A stretch of DNA of 64,000 nt from Methylorubrum sp. B1-46 (GCF_021117295.1 NZ_CP088247.1:3797001-3861000), one strand, 5' to 3'. Positions 24,306 to 32,839 are shown, counted from the first letter of the stretch. The notes: a model not told the origin generated them from the letters alone. Made by a program: numbers and translations.

Positions 24306-25249
24306 ACGCCATGGTCCCGGCGCCCCAGGCGGGCACCTCGCAGTTCGAATTCTCGTTCGACGGCCATCCCGTCCGTGGGCTCATGATCGGCGAGAAGGCG
24401 GTCTTCGTGGCCGCCGACCTCGCCCGGGCGCTCCGCTACCGTGATGCCGCGAACTTGGTGCGGGTCGTCCGCCCCCGTGAAAAGGGTACTCACACAGTGA
24501 GTACCCTTGGCGGGGCGCAGCGCCTGACGACGGTCACCGAGAGCGGCCTCTACCGCGCCATCATGGCCCGCAAGGTCGCCGACGAGAAGGACGTCACCCT
24601 TCGTCTCGACATCGAGCGCTTCCAGGACTGGGTCGTCGAAGAGGTCCTTCCGACCATCCGGCGGACCGGAAGCTATGCCCCCGTCCCGGCGCCGGAGCCG
24701 GTCGATCCCATGGCGTTCTTGTCGAACCCGCACAACGTGATGGCTCTAATCGGCCAGTACGCTCAGCGGACGATCGAGCTTGAGGTACAGGTCGCCCGGC
24801 AGGGACGGGACCTCCAGATCGCTGAGCATACGATCGAGCGGCAGGCCGTGACCGTGGCCGCGCACGATCTCCTCGCGAATGCCGACGGGTCCCTGTGCGT
24901 GACGGACGTTGCGAAGGTTCTCGGTCTCAAGCCGGGCGCCCTCTTCACCTACATGCGCCACAGCGAGGCAAAAGTTCGCTGGTTCTACAAGCGCTCGGAG
25001 AAGGGGCCCGACGTCGGCATCCAGGATCGCCTCGACGCCGAGGAGCTCATCGAGATCCCTGAGACCGTACCGGTCAAACAGGCGGACGGGACGGTGCGGG
25101 ACAAGATGGTGGTGAAGCTGCGGGTCACCCCGCTCGGCGTCACCCGGCTCGCCCGGCTCATCATCGAAGGTAAAGACCCCAAGCTGCCGTTGCCGGCGGA
25201 CATGCTGAAGGTGCTGACCATTGCCCGAGATCGCCACCTCTTCGACTGA
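24302..25249 (+). CDS. Phage antirepressor with BRO-N and KilAC domains
   Basis: 315 residues from the ATG at 24302 overlapping the previous stop. Residues about 10-120 match the BRO-N/Ant fold (FVAADLARALRYRDAANLV, then TVTESGLYRAI). A helical linker follows, and residues about 180-300 match KilAC (VTDVAKVLGLKPGALFTYM, then VTPLGVTRLARLI). Such proteins antagonise phage repressors and may bind DNA. A perfect 12-bp inverted repeat lies inside the BRO-N coding part at 24483-24509. A terminator follows the gene. Confidence 0.85.
   Translation: MNAMVPAPQAGTSQFEFSFDGHPVRGLMIGEKAVFVAADLARALRYRDAANLVRVVRPREKGTHTVSTLGGAQRLTTVTESGLYRAIMARKVADEKDVTLRLDIERFQDWVVEEVLPTIRRTGSYAPVPAPEPVDPMAFLSNPHNVMALIGQYAQRTIELEVQVARQGRDLQIAEHTIERQAVTVAAHDLLANADGSLCVTDVAKVLGLKPGALFTYMRHSEAKVRWFYKRSEKGPDVGIQDRLDAEELIEIPETVPVKQADGTVRDKMVVKLRVTPLGVTRLARLIIEGKDPKLPLPADMLKVLTIARDRHLFD
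24483..24509. repeat. Perfect 12-bp inverted repeat inside the antirepressor gene
   Basis: AAGGGTACTCAC-ACA-GTGAGTACCCTT is a 12-bp perfect stem with a 3-nt loop within coding sequence for the BRO-N linker. It could be an intragenic operator, a processing hairpin, or a constraint-free coincidence of codons. Confidence 0.6.
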
Positions 25250-25271
25250 CCTGCCGTCATCGAGTCGCTCA

Positions 25272-25301
25272 GGGGGCCCGGCACGCCGCGGCCCCCTTTT
25301 T
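25272..25301 (+). terminator. Rho-independent terminator after the antirepressor
   Basis: GGGGGCC (25272-25278) pairs with GGCCCCC (25290-25296) and is followed by five T residues, 23 bp after the antirepressor stop. Confidence 0.8.
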
Positions 25302-25338
25302 CATGACCCAAGGAAGCCAATCCCCGTTCGCTTCCATT

Positions 25339-25659
25339 TCATTGCACGGGGCATGGAGGCGCGGGATGCCACCGGAACCGGGCGCCGTCGTGCTCGATGC
25401 TGCCGTCGGCGAGCATCCGGATCGGGACGTCGTACGGGACAGTGTGCCCGCCGTTCGTCCAGCACGCCTTGGCCTTCAGGCGCGCGCCCTCGAACCGGGC
25501 GCCCTCGCAGTCGAGGCCGTCGATCGCCACGCCGCGGCCGTCGACAAGGATCGGGTTCAGGTCGACGCCGACCGGGCAGTAGATGCCCTCGCGCAGGCCT
25601 CCCCCGGCGAGGGCCGGCCCGGCGGCGAGGAGGGCGAGGGCGGTAAGGACGGCGCGCAC
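25339..25659 (-). CDS. Small secreted protein, phage-element cargo
   Basis: 106 residues from a GTG three bases after the phosphoesterase stop; the frame is open further upstream but only as a shadow of that gene. An N-terminal signal peptide ends around ALAGG (residue 18-20). The mature protein contains three Cys and Gly/Asp-rich turns. No family is recognised. It ends the minus-strand operon that begins at 28996. Confidence 0.55.
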   Translation of the reverse strand: MRAVLTALALLAAGPALAGGGLREGIYCPVGVDLNPILVDGRGVAIDGLDCEGARFEGARLKAKACWTNGGHTVPYDVPIRMLADGSIEHDGARFRWHPAPPCPVQ

Positions 25660-25661
25660 GG

Positions 25662-26492
25662 TCAGATCTCCAGAATGAAGGCGGGGTCGAAATTCGGATT
25701 TTCGCGTTCGTCGACCCAGGTCCCGTCCCGGCGCCGGTGTGAGGCGTCGTGGCCTCTCGGGTTGGCCACGGTCCTTGTCCGGCCGACCTGGTAATCGCGG
25801 CTCGCGTGGACGTGGCCGTGGATCCACAGATCTGGCGCGTGCGGGCCTTCGAGGATCGCCGACAGGTCGGAGGCGTACGCTGCGTCGCCGGGCCCCGTGA
25901 CCTCGCCCGCGGGCAGGCTCAGGGGGTGCGGCGCGTGGTGCGTCACGACAACCGTCGGGCCCGGGTGCGGCTCGGCGAGCACGCGCTCGATCCGGGACCG
26001 GTGCTCGACGTGCAGAGCGAGCGCGGCCGGTGGCCGGAACGGGGCCGGGCTGCCGAGCCGATCCCTCGTCTGGATCCGGCGGTGATCGCGCATCCCGACA
26101 TGCCGGTCGCCGGCGTCGCGCATCCCCCACACGCGCGACCAGCGCGGCTCTCCAACGGAATAGTCCGTCCAGAGCGTCGCCCCCACGACACGCACTCCCT
26201 CAACGATCCGGGACTGCCCGGCATCGAGCAGCGTCACGTCCGCTGCAATTGCGGCGTCCCTCGCCCTGGTGAGCTCGTCAGGGATCCGGCAGCCGTACAG
26301 GTCGTGGTTTCCGGGCACGTAGACGACGTGCCGCGCCCGCGGCCGGACGTGCTGCGCGAGCCACGGGATCGCCCTCTTCGTCAGGCCGTCGGCGACGTCG
26401 CCGGCGACGATCGCGAGGTCGACACGCTCGCCGGGCGGCGGCTCCCAGGGGCATGCGTCGACGTGCAGGTCGGAGACGATCCAGACACGCAT
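25662..26492 (-). CDS. Calcineurin-like metallophosphoesterase
   Basis: 276 residues starting at the internal ATG at 26492 (one-base overlap with the upstream stop). It shows the full metal-binding set of calcineurin-like phosphoesterases: SDLHVD at residues 7-12, GDVADG near 48, GNHDLYG near 82, THHAPH near 185 and HGHVHAS near 225. It would hydrolyse phosphomono- or diesters; in phages such enzymes act on nucleic acid or nucleotides. The substrate is unknown. Followed by the small secreted protein gene. Confidence 0.85.
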   Translation of the reverse strand: MRVWIVSDLHVDACPWEPPPGERVDLAIVAGDVADGLTKRAIPWLAQHVRPRARHVVYVPGNHDLYGCRIPDELTRARDAAIAADVTLLDAGQSRIVEGVRVVGATLWTDYSVGEPRWSRVWGMRDAGDRHVGMRDHRRIQTRDRLGSPAPFRPPAALALHVEHRSRIERVLAEPHPGPTVVVTHHAPHPLSLPAGEVTGPGDAAYASDLSAILEGPHAPDLWIHGHVHASRDYQVGRTRTVANPRGHDASHRRRDGTWVDERENPNFDPAFILEI

Positions 26493-27115
26493 CAGGCCTC
26501 CCCCTCGCGAAACGGCTTCTTCCCCTGGGCGTGGGCGTCGCACGCGCACTTCACCCAGCTTCCCTTCCGCAGAAGTCCAGGCGCGCCACAGTATTCGCAG
26601 ACAAAGCTTGACAGGTGGTCAATACAACTGATGACGTTGTCTGCATGGCGATCATCGCCATTAGCTTCCGTGTGCCAGCGTAGACTGCCAAACTTCTCCT
26701 TGGTGTCGACTGTCTTGAACCCCTTGGGGATCCCGTACTCCTCGATCATCTCGGCCCCGGCTTGCCACAGCCACGACCAGCCGGCGTGGGAGGAAGGCGG
26801 GAACGGGAAGATCGCCGGATGCCGGAAGGCGAGGTCCTCGGCCCACGTCGACGGCGCGTGCGGGGGGCCCTGACGCCACCGGCACGCCGTGTACCGGACG
26901 AGCACGCCGAGGATGTCGGGGCCAGCCGGCGCGCCGAGCACGTGCCCACCGCCGGGGAGCGGGCGTCGCTGCCGGTCGGGCGACAGCAGCGGGGCCTTCC
27001 ACTCGACGATCGGGCCGACCGGCGACGGGCGTACGGCGCCCACGTCCAGGCTTTCGACGCCCTGGTGGAGCCGGAGGGCGCGCCCGGCGATGACGGTGAA
27101 CTCATCTCTAATCAC
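26492..27115 (-). CDS. Hypothetical protein with CxxC cluster
   Basis: 207 residues from the GTG at 27115 that overlaps the previous stop as GTGA. The middle is Trp- and Pro-rich; the C-terminal 45 residues carry CIDHLSSFVCEYCG and later two more cysteines (KCAC), suggesting a zinc-binding end. No family recognised. It sits between a 75-residue protein and the phosphoesterase in one operon. Confidence 0.55.
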   Translation of the reverse strand: MIRDEFTVIAGRALRLHQGVESLDVGAVRPSPVGPIVEWKAPLLSPDRQRRPLPGGGHVLGAPAGPDILGVLVRYTACRWRQGPPHAPSTWAEDLAFRHPAIFPFPPSSHAGWSWLWQAGAEMIEEYGIPKGFKTVDTKEKFGSLRWHTEANGDDRHADNVISCIDHLSSFVCEYCGAPGLLRKGSWVKCACDAHAQGKKPFREGEA

Positions 27116-27339
27116 GGGACGTCTCCATGCGGGAGGGGGGCGAGGCAGAGGGCGACCGCTTCCGTCTCGCGGGCGGCCTTGAGGGCGTCGTCGTGGGAGA
27201 GCCTGCCCTGGTCGACGAGGCGGGCGATCCGGAGGACACGGGCATGGCAGCCGCGTCCGATCAGGGCGCAGATCCGCCCGCTCTCCCACGAGCGCTGCAG
27301 CTGAGCCGCGATGCTGGCGAGGTCGTCGAACTGCGTCAC
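27112..27339 (-). CDS. Small hypothetical protein, 75 residues
   Basis: GTG-started helical protein with many Ala, Leu and Arg residues. It begins 10 bp after the AAA ATPase stop and overlaps the next gene by 4 bp. No motif recognised. Confidence 0.5.
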   Translation of the reverse strand: MTQFDDLASIAAQLQRSWESGRICALIGRGCHARVLRIARLVDQGRLSHDDALKAARETEAVALCLAPLPHGDVP

Positions 27340-27349
27340 GTCGGCCTCC

Positions 27350-28996
27350 TCAGTGACGCGGCGCGAGCCGGTCGCGGCCGGCCAGCACGGTCTCGACCAG
27401 GCGGCGCAGGGGACGGAGCGAGCCCCCTCGCCAGTGCCGCCCGACGAGCTCGATCTCCTCGCCGTCGAGGTCGGGCAGCCATGCCGCGTCGAGGCCGCGA
27501 TCGGCGCGGATCTCCGCGATCAGGTTGGCCGCGACTACGGGCAGGTGCTCCGGCCCCGGCGACGGGACTTCCAGGATCCGCATGCGATCCAGCAGGGCCC
27601 CCGGGATCCCGGAGAGGCTGTTGGCCGTCGCAAGGTACGTGACCGCGCTCAGGTTGACGCCCGTCTCGATGTAGAGGTCGAACCGGGATCTAGCGTTCTC
27701 GCGCTCAAGGAAGGGCAGCAGGACGTCGCCGAGCGAGCCGTTGCGGCGATCGGCGGACGACTTCTCGATCTCGTCGATCCCGATGCAGACGCTGCCGACT
27801 TCCTCTTGAAGGATCGCCTGAAGGGGGACCGACGCGCGCCCGGTTCCCCATTGCCGGCTCGTCCCGCCGAACGAGCCATCCGACGCGCCGGCCGCCGAAT
27901 ACAGGCGCAGCGGTAGCCCGAGCAGGCGGGACACCGCCCGGACAGTCGCCGTCTTGCCGGTGCCGGGCGGGCTGACGAGGACGGTCGGCCGGAGCCACGC
28001 ATAAGGCGCGCCCACCAGGTCTTGAGCGAGCGTCTCGAACACCGGTCGCAGCCACGGCGCGGCGGCCGAGCCTTCCTCGACGAACCGCTGCGGGTCCGGC
28101 GCCGGGAGCAGCGGCAGCGCCTTGCCGGCGATCTTCTCGAACTCGGCGCGGGGCGAGTCCCTCCGTTCCTGGGCGTACGTCGTCGGCTTCGCGAGGTGCC
28201 CGAGCGACGAGACGACGACGAGCGTCCTTGGGGCCGGTACCTTCGGGGCTGCCTCCGCAGGCGCGGGGGTCCCGGGCTCGTCGCCGAAATCGAGCGCGAG
28301 GTCGCCGTCCTGAACCGGCGGAGCCATCATGCCGGCGCCGCCGCGGAGGACGTCGTCGGCGGCCTGGAGCTGCGCCTCGGCGTCCCGCAGCGCGTAGCTG
28401 AATGCGCGCCAGCGCTCAGCGTTGAGCTCGCACCTGCTCATCCGCGCGTAATTCGGTTCCGGATTGTACGGCTCGTTCGTCTTGTCTTGGCAGGCGTCGC
28501 TCGACCAGACAATTGCCGATCGCATGCAGAGATACGCCTCTCCGTAGTATTCAAGATTTATTAGAAAGCTTGCATGCTGAATGGCAGCCGCCGAGATCTC
28601 TGCCGACGCCTGAGGACAACCAAGCGCGGCGAGGTTAAAGGCCAGCGCTTCGTGGCATCGTGCCGAGGCCTGGGCGATCCCGAATTCGGCAGCTTCGGAC
28701 GTGCTGAGCTCGAACAGTACCGTGCGGACGCGGCGAAGCGTCCGCGCGTTCGGGTCACTGGTCGCGGCCTGGACTGCGCGCCGGCAGCGGGAGGGGAGCT
28801 CAGCAGCGGGGAGCCAGCCGAGGCGAATTGCAGCATCGACGCGCGCATCCCAGCCGACGAACTCGCCGCCCGCGAGCATTTCGTTGCGTGGAAGGGGGGC
28901 GCTCGGCGCCCGGGGACCGGTTACGTGAGTGCTATCGCGTCGCGCGCGCGCGACCGCGTTTGCCGCCTTCTGGCGGTCGGACTTCTTCGTGGACAT
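27350..28996 (-). CDS. Lon-like AAA+ ATPase without protease domain
   Basis: A 548-residue protein. Residues 1-220 are a helical, Cys-containing domain I do not recognise; 220-300 is a Pro/Ala linker; 310-540 is an AAA+ module like that of Lon: Walker A SPPGTGKT (342-349), Walker B with DEIEKS from 408, then TANSLSGIPGALLDRM, a sensor and arginine-finger-like segment. The Ser-Lys protease domain of Lon is absent, so it is probably a remodelling ATPase. It is the first gene of a minus-strand operon of five. A role in phage DNA packaging, replication or exclusion of other phages is open. Confidence 0.75.
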   Translation of the reverse strand: MSTKKSDRQKAANAVARARRDSTHVTGPRAPSAPLPRNEMLAGGEFVGWDARVDAAIRLGWLPAAELPSRCRRAVQAATSDPNARTLRRVRTVLFELSTSEAAEFGIAQASARCHEALAFNLAALGCPQASAEISAAAIQHASFLINLEYYGEAYLCMRSAIVWSSDACQDKTNEPYNPEPNYARMSRCELNAERWRAFSYALRDAEAQLQAADDVLRGGAGMMAPPVQDGDLALDFGDEPGTPAPAEAAPKVPAPRTLVVVSSLGHLAKPTTYAQERRDSPRAEFEKIAGKALPLLPAPDPQRFVEEGSAAAPWLRPVFETLAQDLVGAPYAWLRPTVLVSPPGTGKTATVRAVSRLLGLPLRLYSAAGASDGSFGGTSRQWGTGRASVPLQAILQEEVGSVCIGIDEIEKSSADRRNGSLGDVLLPFLERENARSRFDLYIETGVNLSAVTYLATANSLSGIPGALLDRMRILEVPSPGPEHLPVVAANLIAEIRADRGLDAAWLPDLDGEEIELVGRHWRGGSLRPLRRLVETVLAGRDRLAPRH

Positions 28997-29365
28997 CTGG
29001 GGAGGCTCGCAGAACGGAGGACGCGCGGGCGGGCCCTGAGCGGTGGGCTCAGGCGGCGGTCAGTTTCCGTTTCGATATGCGAGCGGTCACGGGTATCTCC
29101 CGGCGTGGAGTCCCGACTAAGCCACGGGCTGGCCGCGGGCACAACGCCGGCCTGTGGACATCCCTTTCAAATCCCTACCGCGACCGCTCGAATCCCGACA
29201 TCCCGCACCGCGACAAGTTGGCGCACCTACGGGGTCGGGAGGCCCTCTCTCCTAAGGGAGCCCCTCTGACGAATCAGTCGGCTGCCGTTTTTGGTTGTCA
29301 GCGTCCAGTGCGAATCGGCGGGCCATGGCAGGCTGCGATCCTGGGATCACGGGACGGGGATCGAC
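28997..29365. other. Divergent promoter region of the phage element
   Basis: A gap of 369 bases between the minus-strand ATPase operon and the plus-strand gene at 29366. No gene is supported. It contains short imperfect repeats (TCAAATCCC and TCGAATCCC each followed by CCGCGAC within 50 bases, 29166-29216) and a small CTCC/GGAG hairpin near 29250. It is the likely divergent promoter and possibly an origin-like site, though nothing decisive is seen. Confidence 0.35.
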
Positions 29366-29947
29366 ATGGCCAAGAAACCGGATTTCGTTGTGACGGGGGT
29401 GCACATCCCCAAGGTCCATTTCTGGGCGCGGGTGCTCGTAACGCCCGAGCGCCTGCAGCAGGTGACGGACCTCGCCCTCCGCCAGGGGCAGGTCTTCCTG
29501 AACCCGGGCGAGGTACTCCAGATCGATACCAGGATCGGCGACGACAGCGCTCCTGCCGAGACCATCCGGACCTTCACGATCAGGGACTACGAAGCCGATA
29601 CGCCTTGCGCGACCTGCCTCGTCGCCTGGAACGGGACGGCCGGCGACATCACGATGTACGGCGATGACGCCGATATCCTCGCCTGCCTTGCCAGCTCGGC
29701 CAACGGGTTGTTCTCCGGCGCAACGAGGATGGTCGAGGACGACGGCTTTGCCCTCAATTCCGATCTTCTAAGCTCGATCAAGGTCGGAGATGTGCAGGTC
29801 TTCTTCCCCCGCAAGGCTCGGGAGGAGCCCGAGGACGAGCCGGCCGAGAACGATCCCGACCTCTATCCGTCGCGTCTCTCGGCGGGTGGTAACTTGCGGG
29901 CGCCCCGCGGCGTGAAGGTCGCCGACTACGGGCGGGGTGCCGTATGA
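29366..29947 (+). CDS. Phage-element hypothetical protein, 193 residues
   Basis: Start chosen at the ATG at 29366 with a GGGGAT ribosome-binding site nearby; an upstream in-frame ATG at 29291 lacks one. The product is soluble, beta-rich in the first 130 residues, with a CATC motif near 92 and an acidic tail (EEPEDEPAEND). Not recognised. It leads a second plus-strand run of overlapping small genes. Confidence 0.55.
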   Translation: MAKKPDFVVTGVHIPKVHFWARVLVTPERLQQVTDLALRQGQVFLNPGEVLQIDTRIGDDSAPAETIRTFTIRDYEADTPCATCLVAWNGTAGDITMYGDDADILACLASSANGLFSGATRMVEDDGFALNSDLLSSIKVGDVQVFFPRKAREEPEDEPAENDPDLYPSRLSAGGNLRAPRGVKVADYGRGAV

Positions 29948-30168
29948 CCCGCGCCCCGATCCCCGAGGCGCTCCGGGCCCGCCTCCACGCCAGGTTCCCC
30001 CGCTCCCCGATGTGGGCCCCGCCCGCGCCGGCGGGCCCAAGCCCATGGGAGCTCATTCGCCAGGTCCTCGCGAAGGGGCGCGCCGACGGCCTCGACGACG
30101 TCCAGCTCGCCGGGGCGGTCTACACCGTCCTGACGTCCCATGGGCTGATCGACGGGGGGCGCGCGTGA
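29944..30168 (+). CDS. Phage-element small protein, 74 residues
   Basis: Starts in ATGA overlap with the previous stop and ends in GTGA overlap with the next gene. Pro-rich first half, helical second half. No family recognised. Confidence 0.45.
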   Translation: MTRAPIPEALRARLHARFPRSPMWAPPAPAGPSPWELIRQVLAKGRADGLDDVQLAGAVYTVLTSHGLIDGGRA

Positions 30169-30476
30169 GCCGGGCCTTCTACACCATGCCGGTCCCCCAG
30201 CAGTCGGCCTTCCGCGCCGCGGTGGCGGCGGTCCGCGACAGCTACCCGGGGACCACCCAGCAGGAGGCGGCCTTCCTCGTTCTCGACGTGGATCGCCTGA
30301 CGGTCGAGCGGACGCACACGCTGGAACTCCACGCCCGCGTCGCGGAGAGGCTCGCCCTCACGCCGGAGGCCGACCGCGCCGGCATCGAGGCCGCCCTGTT
30401 CGGAGGGGGCGCCCCGGTCGTCGAGAGGAAGCCGAAGCCGGCGGGCAGCCCCGCCGGCATGAGCGCTTGGGGCTGA
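30165..30476 (+). CDS. Phage-element hypothetical protein, 103 residues
   Basis: GTG start overlapping the previous stop. Helical, followed by a Pro/Lys-rich linker and a Gly-rich tail. No motif recognised. Confidence 0.45.
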   Translation: MSRAFYTMPVPQQSAFRAAVAAVRDSYPGTTQQEAAFLVLDVDRLTVERTHTLELHARVAERLALTPEADRAGIEAALFGGGAPVVERKPKPAGSPAGMSAWG

Positions 30477-30483
30477 GGAGGGG

Positions 30484-30756
30484 ATGATGGACATAAGCTT
30501 CGAGCAGCGCGAGGCGATCCGCTGCCTGTACGCGTACGGGTGCGAGGGAGCTATCGGCCCGGGTGGTTGGATAGTCTCCAGCGGGGGATGCGGCTCTGCA
30601 GTCGGCAAGCCCATCCTTGGCAACGCCGAGACATGGCTGCGTCTCGTCTCGCTCGGGCTGGCCACGGGGCACGGCCCACACCGGATCCGCCTGACCGCCG
30701 CGGGCGAGGAGGAGGCGATGAAGCCTACCCCGACTACGAGGCCGGCTAGCCCATGA
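30484..30756 (+). CDS. Phage-element hypothetical protein, 90 residues
   Basis: A strong GAGGAGGGG ribosome-binding site lies just before paired ATG codons (30484 and 30487), so either may start it. Gly-rich centre with a winged-helix-like end (RIRLTAAGEEEA). Function unknown. Confidence 0.5.
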   Translation: MMDISFEQREAIRCLYAYGCEGAIGPGGWIVSSGGCGSAVGKPILGNAETWLRLVSLGLATGHGPHRIRLTAAGEEEAMKPTPTTRPASP

Positions 30757-30848
30757 GCAAGCGCACGCCCGCGACGAGGCATCCCTTCATCGGGGCCAAC
30801 CGGCAGCAGCGTCGGGCGGCCGAGGCCGGGGCGAGGAGGCGGGCGTGA
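30753..30848 (+). CDS. 31-residue basic peptide, phage element
   Basis: A very short frame with ATGA overlap at its start and GTGA overlap at its end, so it is built into the same coupled chain as its neighbours. Arg- and Ala-rich. The overlaps are the main support for its being real. Confidence 0.4.
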   Translation: MSKRTPATRHPFIGANRQQRRAAEAGARRRA

Positions 30849-31327
30849 GCCGCATCCTGTTCCTCGATGTCGACGGCGTGCTCAACGCTGATCGCACGCC
30901 GGCTTGGCGCGGTAGGGACATCGTCTGGCGCGTCGAGGCCGCGTGCGTCGGATACCTGAACGAGGTCCTCGACAGGACCGGCGCGACCGTGGTGGTGTCG
31001 TCAGCCTGGCGGATCGGCCCCCATCGTGGACCAGAAGGTTGCCGGGCGATGCTGCGCGAGCGCGGCGTAAGGGCCCGCTTCCACCGGGACTGGCGCACCA
31101 AGAGGATGTGGGGTGGCCCGCGCGGCGACGAGATCGCCGAGTGGCTGTCGCGCCACCCCGAGGTTACGAGCTGGGCGATCGTTGATGACGATAGCGACCT
31201 GCTCCCCGGTCAGCGTGCTCGGTTCGTGCAGACGAGTGGCTTCGATGGCCTGACCCGCTCGAAGGCCGAGCTGCTCGTCGCGATCCTCAACGACGACGCC
31301 GAGACCGTTGCGAGGTTGGCGGCATGA
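30845..31327 (+). CDS. HAD-like phosphatase domain protein
   Basis: 160 residues from a GTG overlapping the previous stop. HAD motif I is clear: FLDVDGVLN with Asp8 and Asp10. Motif II Ser lies in VVVSSAW near 51 and motif III/IV acidic residues in VDDDSDL near 117. It resembles the HAD domain found in RNA-repair proteins and in many phages, where it removes phosphates, probably from nucleic acid or nucleotide ends. Substrate unknown. Confidence 0.75.
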   Translation: MSRILFLDVDGVLNADRTPAWRGRDIVWRVEAACVGYLNEVLDRTGATVVVSSAWRIGPHRGPEGCRAMLRERGVRARFHRDWRTKRMWGGPRGDEIAEWLSRHPEVTSWAIVDDDSDLLPGQRARFVQTSGFDGLTRSKAELLVAILNDDAETVARLAA

Positions 31328-31530
31328 CCCGGCACTGGACCGAAACGATGGTGGCCGTCGCCACGCACGCGGCCGTCACCGCCGCGCAGGCCCGCGTCGC
31401 CGCTGGGGAGACCACCGCCCTGGAGGAGTGCCTCGGCGCCGGGCGGACGTGTGCGGAGGTGCGGGCCCACGCCGAACGCGAGCTCCGCGCGTGGCAGGCC
31501 GACGGCGAGGAGGAGGAGGCATCGAAATGA
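31324..31530 (+). CDS. Phage-element small protein, 68 residues
   Basis: ATGA overlap with the HAD gene and a 4-bp overlap with the next. Helical, Ala/Glu-rich. No family recognised. Confidence 0.45.
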   Translation: MTRHWTETMVAVATHAAVTAAQARVAAGETTALEECLGAGRTCAEVRAHAERELRAWQADGEEEEASK

Positions 31531-31826
31531 GGAAGGCACACGCCCACCGCCACCGCCGGCAGGCCACCCGGACCCGAGAGGTCGAGCGCGCCCGGCGCAT
31601 CCAGGTCTCCATCGAGGCCGAGGAGCGCCGGCGCGCGGAGGAGGACGCCCGCTGGGCGAGGGAGCGGCATCGGCTCTGGGGCATGCCCCTTACTCCGTGC
31701 GTCGGCTGGGAAGGCATGATGCTGGCCAACGCGGCGGCCTCTCGGACCTTCCTCGGCGAAGGCGTCACCGATGCCCCCCCGATCGAAGGCAGCGAGCGCG
31801 GCTGGGTCACGAACCTGGGGTCCTGA
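31527..31826 (+). CDS. Phage-element basic protein, 99 residues
   Basis: Starts at the ATG overlapping the previous stop. The first 50 residues form an Arg/Glu/His-rich helix, probably nucleic-acid binding or coiled; the rest is neutral. It is the last gene of this plus-strand run. Confidence 0.45.
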   Translation: MRKAHAHRHRRQATRTREVERARRIQVSIEAEERRRAEEDARWARERHRLWGMPLTPCVGWEGMMLANAAASRTFLGEGVTDAPPIEGSERGWVTNLGS

Positions 31827-31850
31827 CCGCCAAATTTTTTCGCGCGCGAT

Positions 31851-32204
31851 TCAGGATTCCTGAACGTCGGAGGCGGCCGCCATCTCCAGCGCGGCGGCCC
31901 GCTCCTCCGGCGGGAGGGCGAGCCATTCCGGATCCGGGGCGTCCTCGACGTGACCTGCCGGCCGCCGCCGCGGCGGGGGAATGCCTTCGAGTACGCGGGC
32001 AGCCTCGGGCGGGTAGGTCGTCCCGTCCGGAGCCGCCTTCGCCGGCATGAGCTCCTCGAAGACCTCGTCCGTCCCGCCCTGCCGCAGCCATGTCCGGCGG
32101 AGGATCTCCCGGTATTCGGGGCCGTCCGCGCCGATCGGCGTCCAGGGATCCGCGGCGAGCGCGCCCCAGCCGTGCGTCGGATAGCTGTCGTCGTCCTTGG
32201 GCAT
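31851..32204 (-). CDS. Phage-element hypothetical protein, 117 residues
   Basis: An acidic, Pro-rich soluble protein; stop lies 24 bp from the convergent gene end. No family recognised. Probably read with the two upstream minus-strand genes. Confidence 0.45.
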   Translation of the reverse strand: MPKDDDSYPTHGWGALAADPWTPIGADGPEYREILRRTWLRQGGTDEVFEELMPAKAAPDGTTYPPEAARVLEGIPPPRRRPAGHVEDAPDPEWLALPPEERAAALEMAAASDVQES

Positions 32205-32253
32205 GCCCGCATCCTCGCGCCGGCCGACCGCGGGGGCAAGCCTGGACGGGTGC

Positions 32254-32772
32254 TTATGCGCCCCGGTCGATCAAGGTCATCAGGCGCCGGGCCATGCCCT
32301 CCTGCGCCGCGCCGCGGCCGTCGCACCAGCCGTCTAGGGTCTTGCGAGACACGCGCAGCGCCTCGGCAGCAGCATCCCGGCCACCGCGCCTGCGGGCCCA
32401 CGCCTTTAGGACGTCGGAGAACGGGCGGTCGTCGGCCTCCCAGTCGATGGGGTGGCTCTGCTGAGGGGGCAGGCTCGTGGCGACGTGCCTCGCCGTGCCG
32501 CTATCGGCGAACGGGTCGAGGCGCGGGTCGTCATGGGCGATCCGCCCCTCGCCGACCTCGCAATCGAACCGCGAGAAGAAGGACGAGACATTCGTGCCGC
32601 CCCCCGCTACGCCGGCGGGCGGCTTGAACACGGCTGCCAGCGGCTCGCCGAGCAGGTCCTCCCTCGCGAGCAGCAGGCGGTACGCATCCATGGCGGCGGC
32701 GGACGAGCCGAAGCTCGCCCGCTCCAAGATTTCGCCCCCGTCGTGGGCGCGCAGTCGGACCATCCAGGGCAT
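32254..32772 (-). CDS. HTH-containing phage-element protein, 172 residues
   Basis: Start chosen at the ATG at 32772; the frame is open upstream without a good start. The C-terminal 50 residues (ARRRGGRDAAAEALRVSRKT and on) look like a helix-turn-helix. The N-terminal part is a small alpha/beta domain. It may be a transcription regulator of the right-end module. Confidence 0.5.
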   Translation of the reverse strand: MPWMVRLRAHDGGEILERASFGSSAAAMDAYRLLLAREDLLGEPLAAVFKPPAGVAGGGTNVSSFFSRFDCEVGEGRIAHDDPRLDPFADSGTARHVATSLPPQQSHPIDWEADDRPFSDVLKAWARRRGGRDAAAEALRVSRKTLDGWCDGRGAAQEGMARRLMTLIDRGA

Positions 32773-32839
32773 CGTGGGTCTCCGTGGGATGCGAAAGCCG
32801 GGTTGCCCGGGGAGCGGTCCCCCCGGGCGTTGGCTTGGA

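Noticed and set aside
28997..29365. CRISPR-like or iteron array suspected from repeated CCGCGAC and ATCCC words
   Set aside because: Repeats are short, irregular and few; no regular spacing, and no cas genes in the window.
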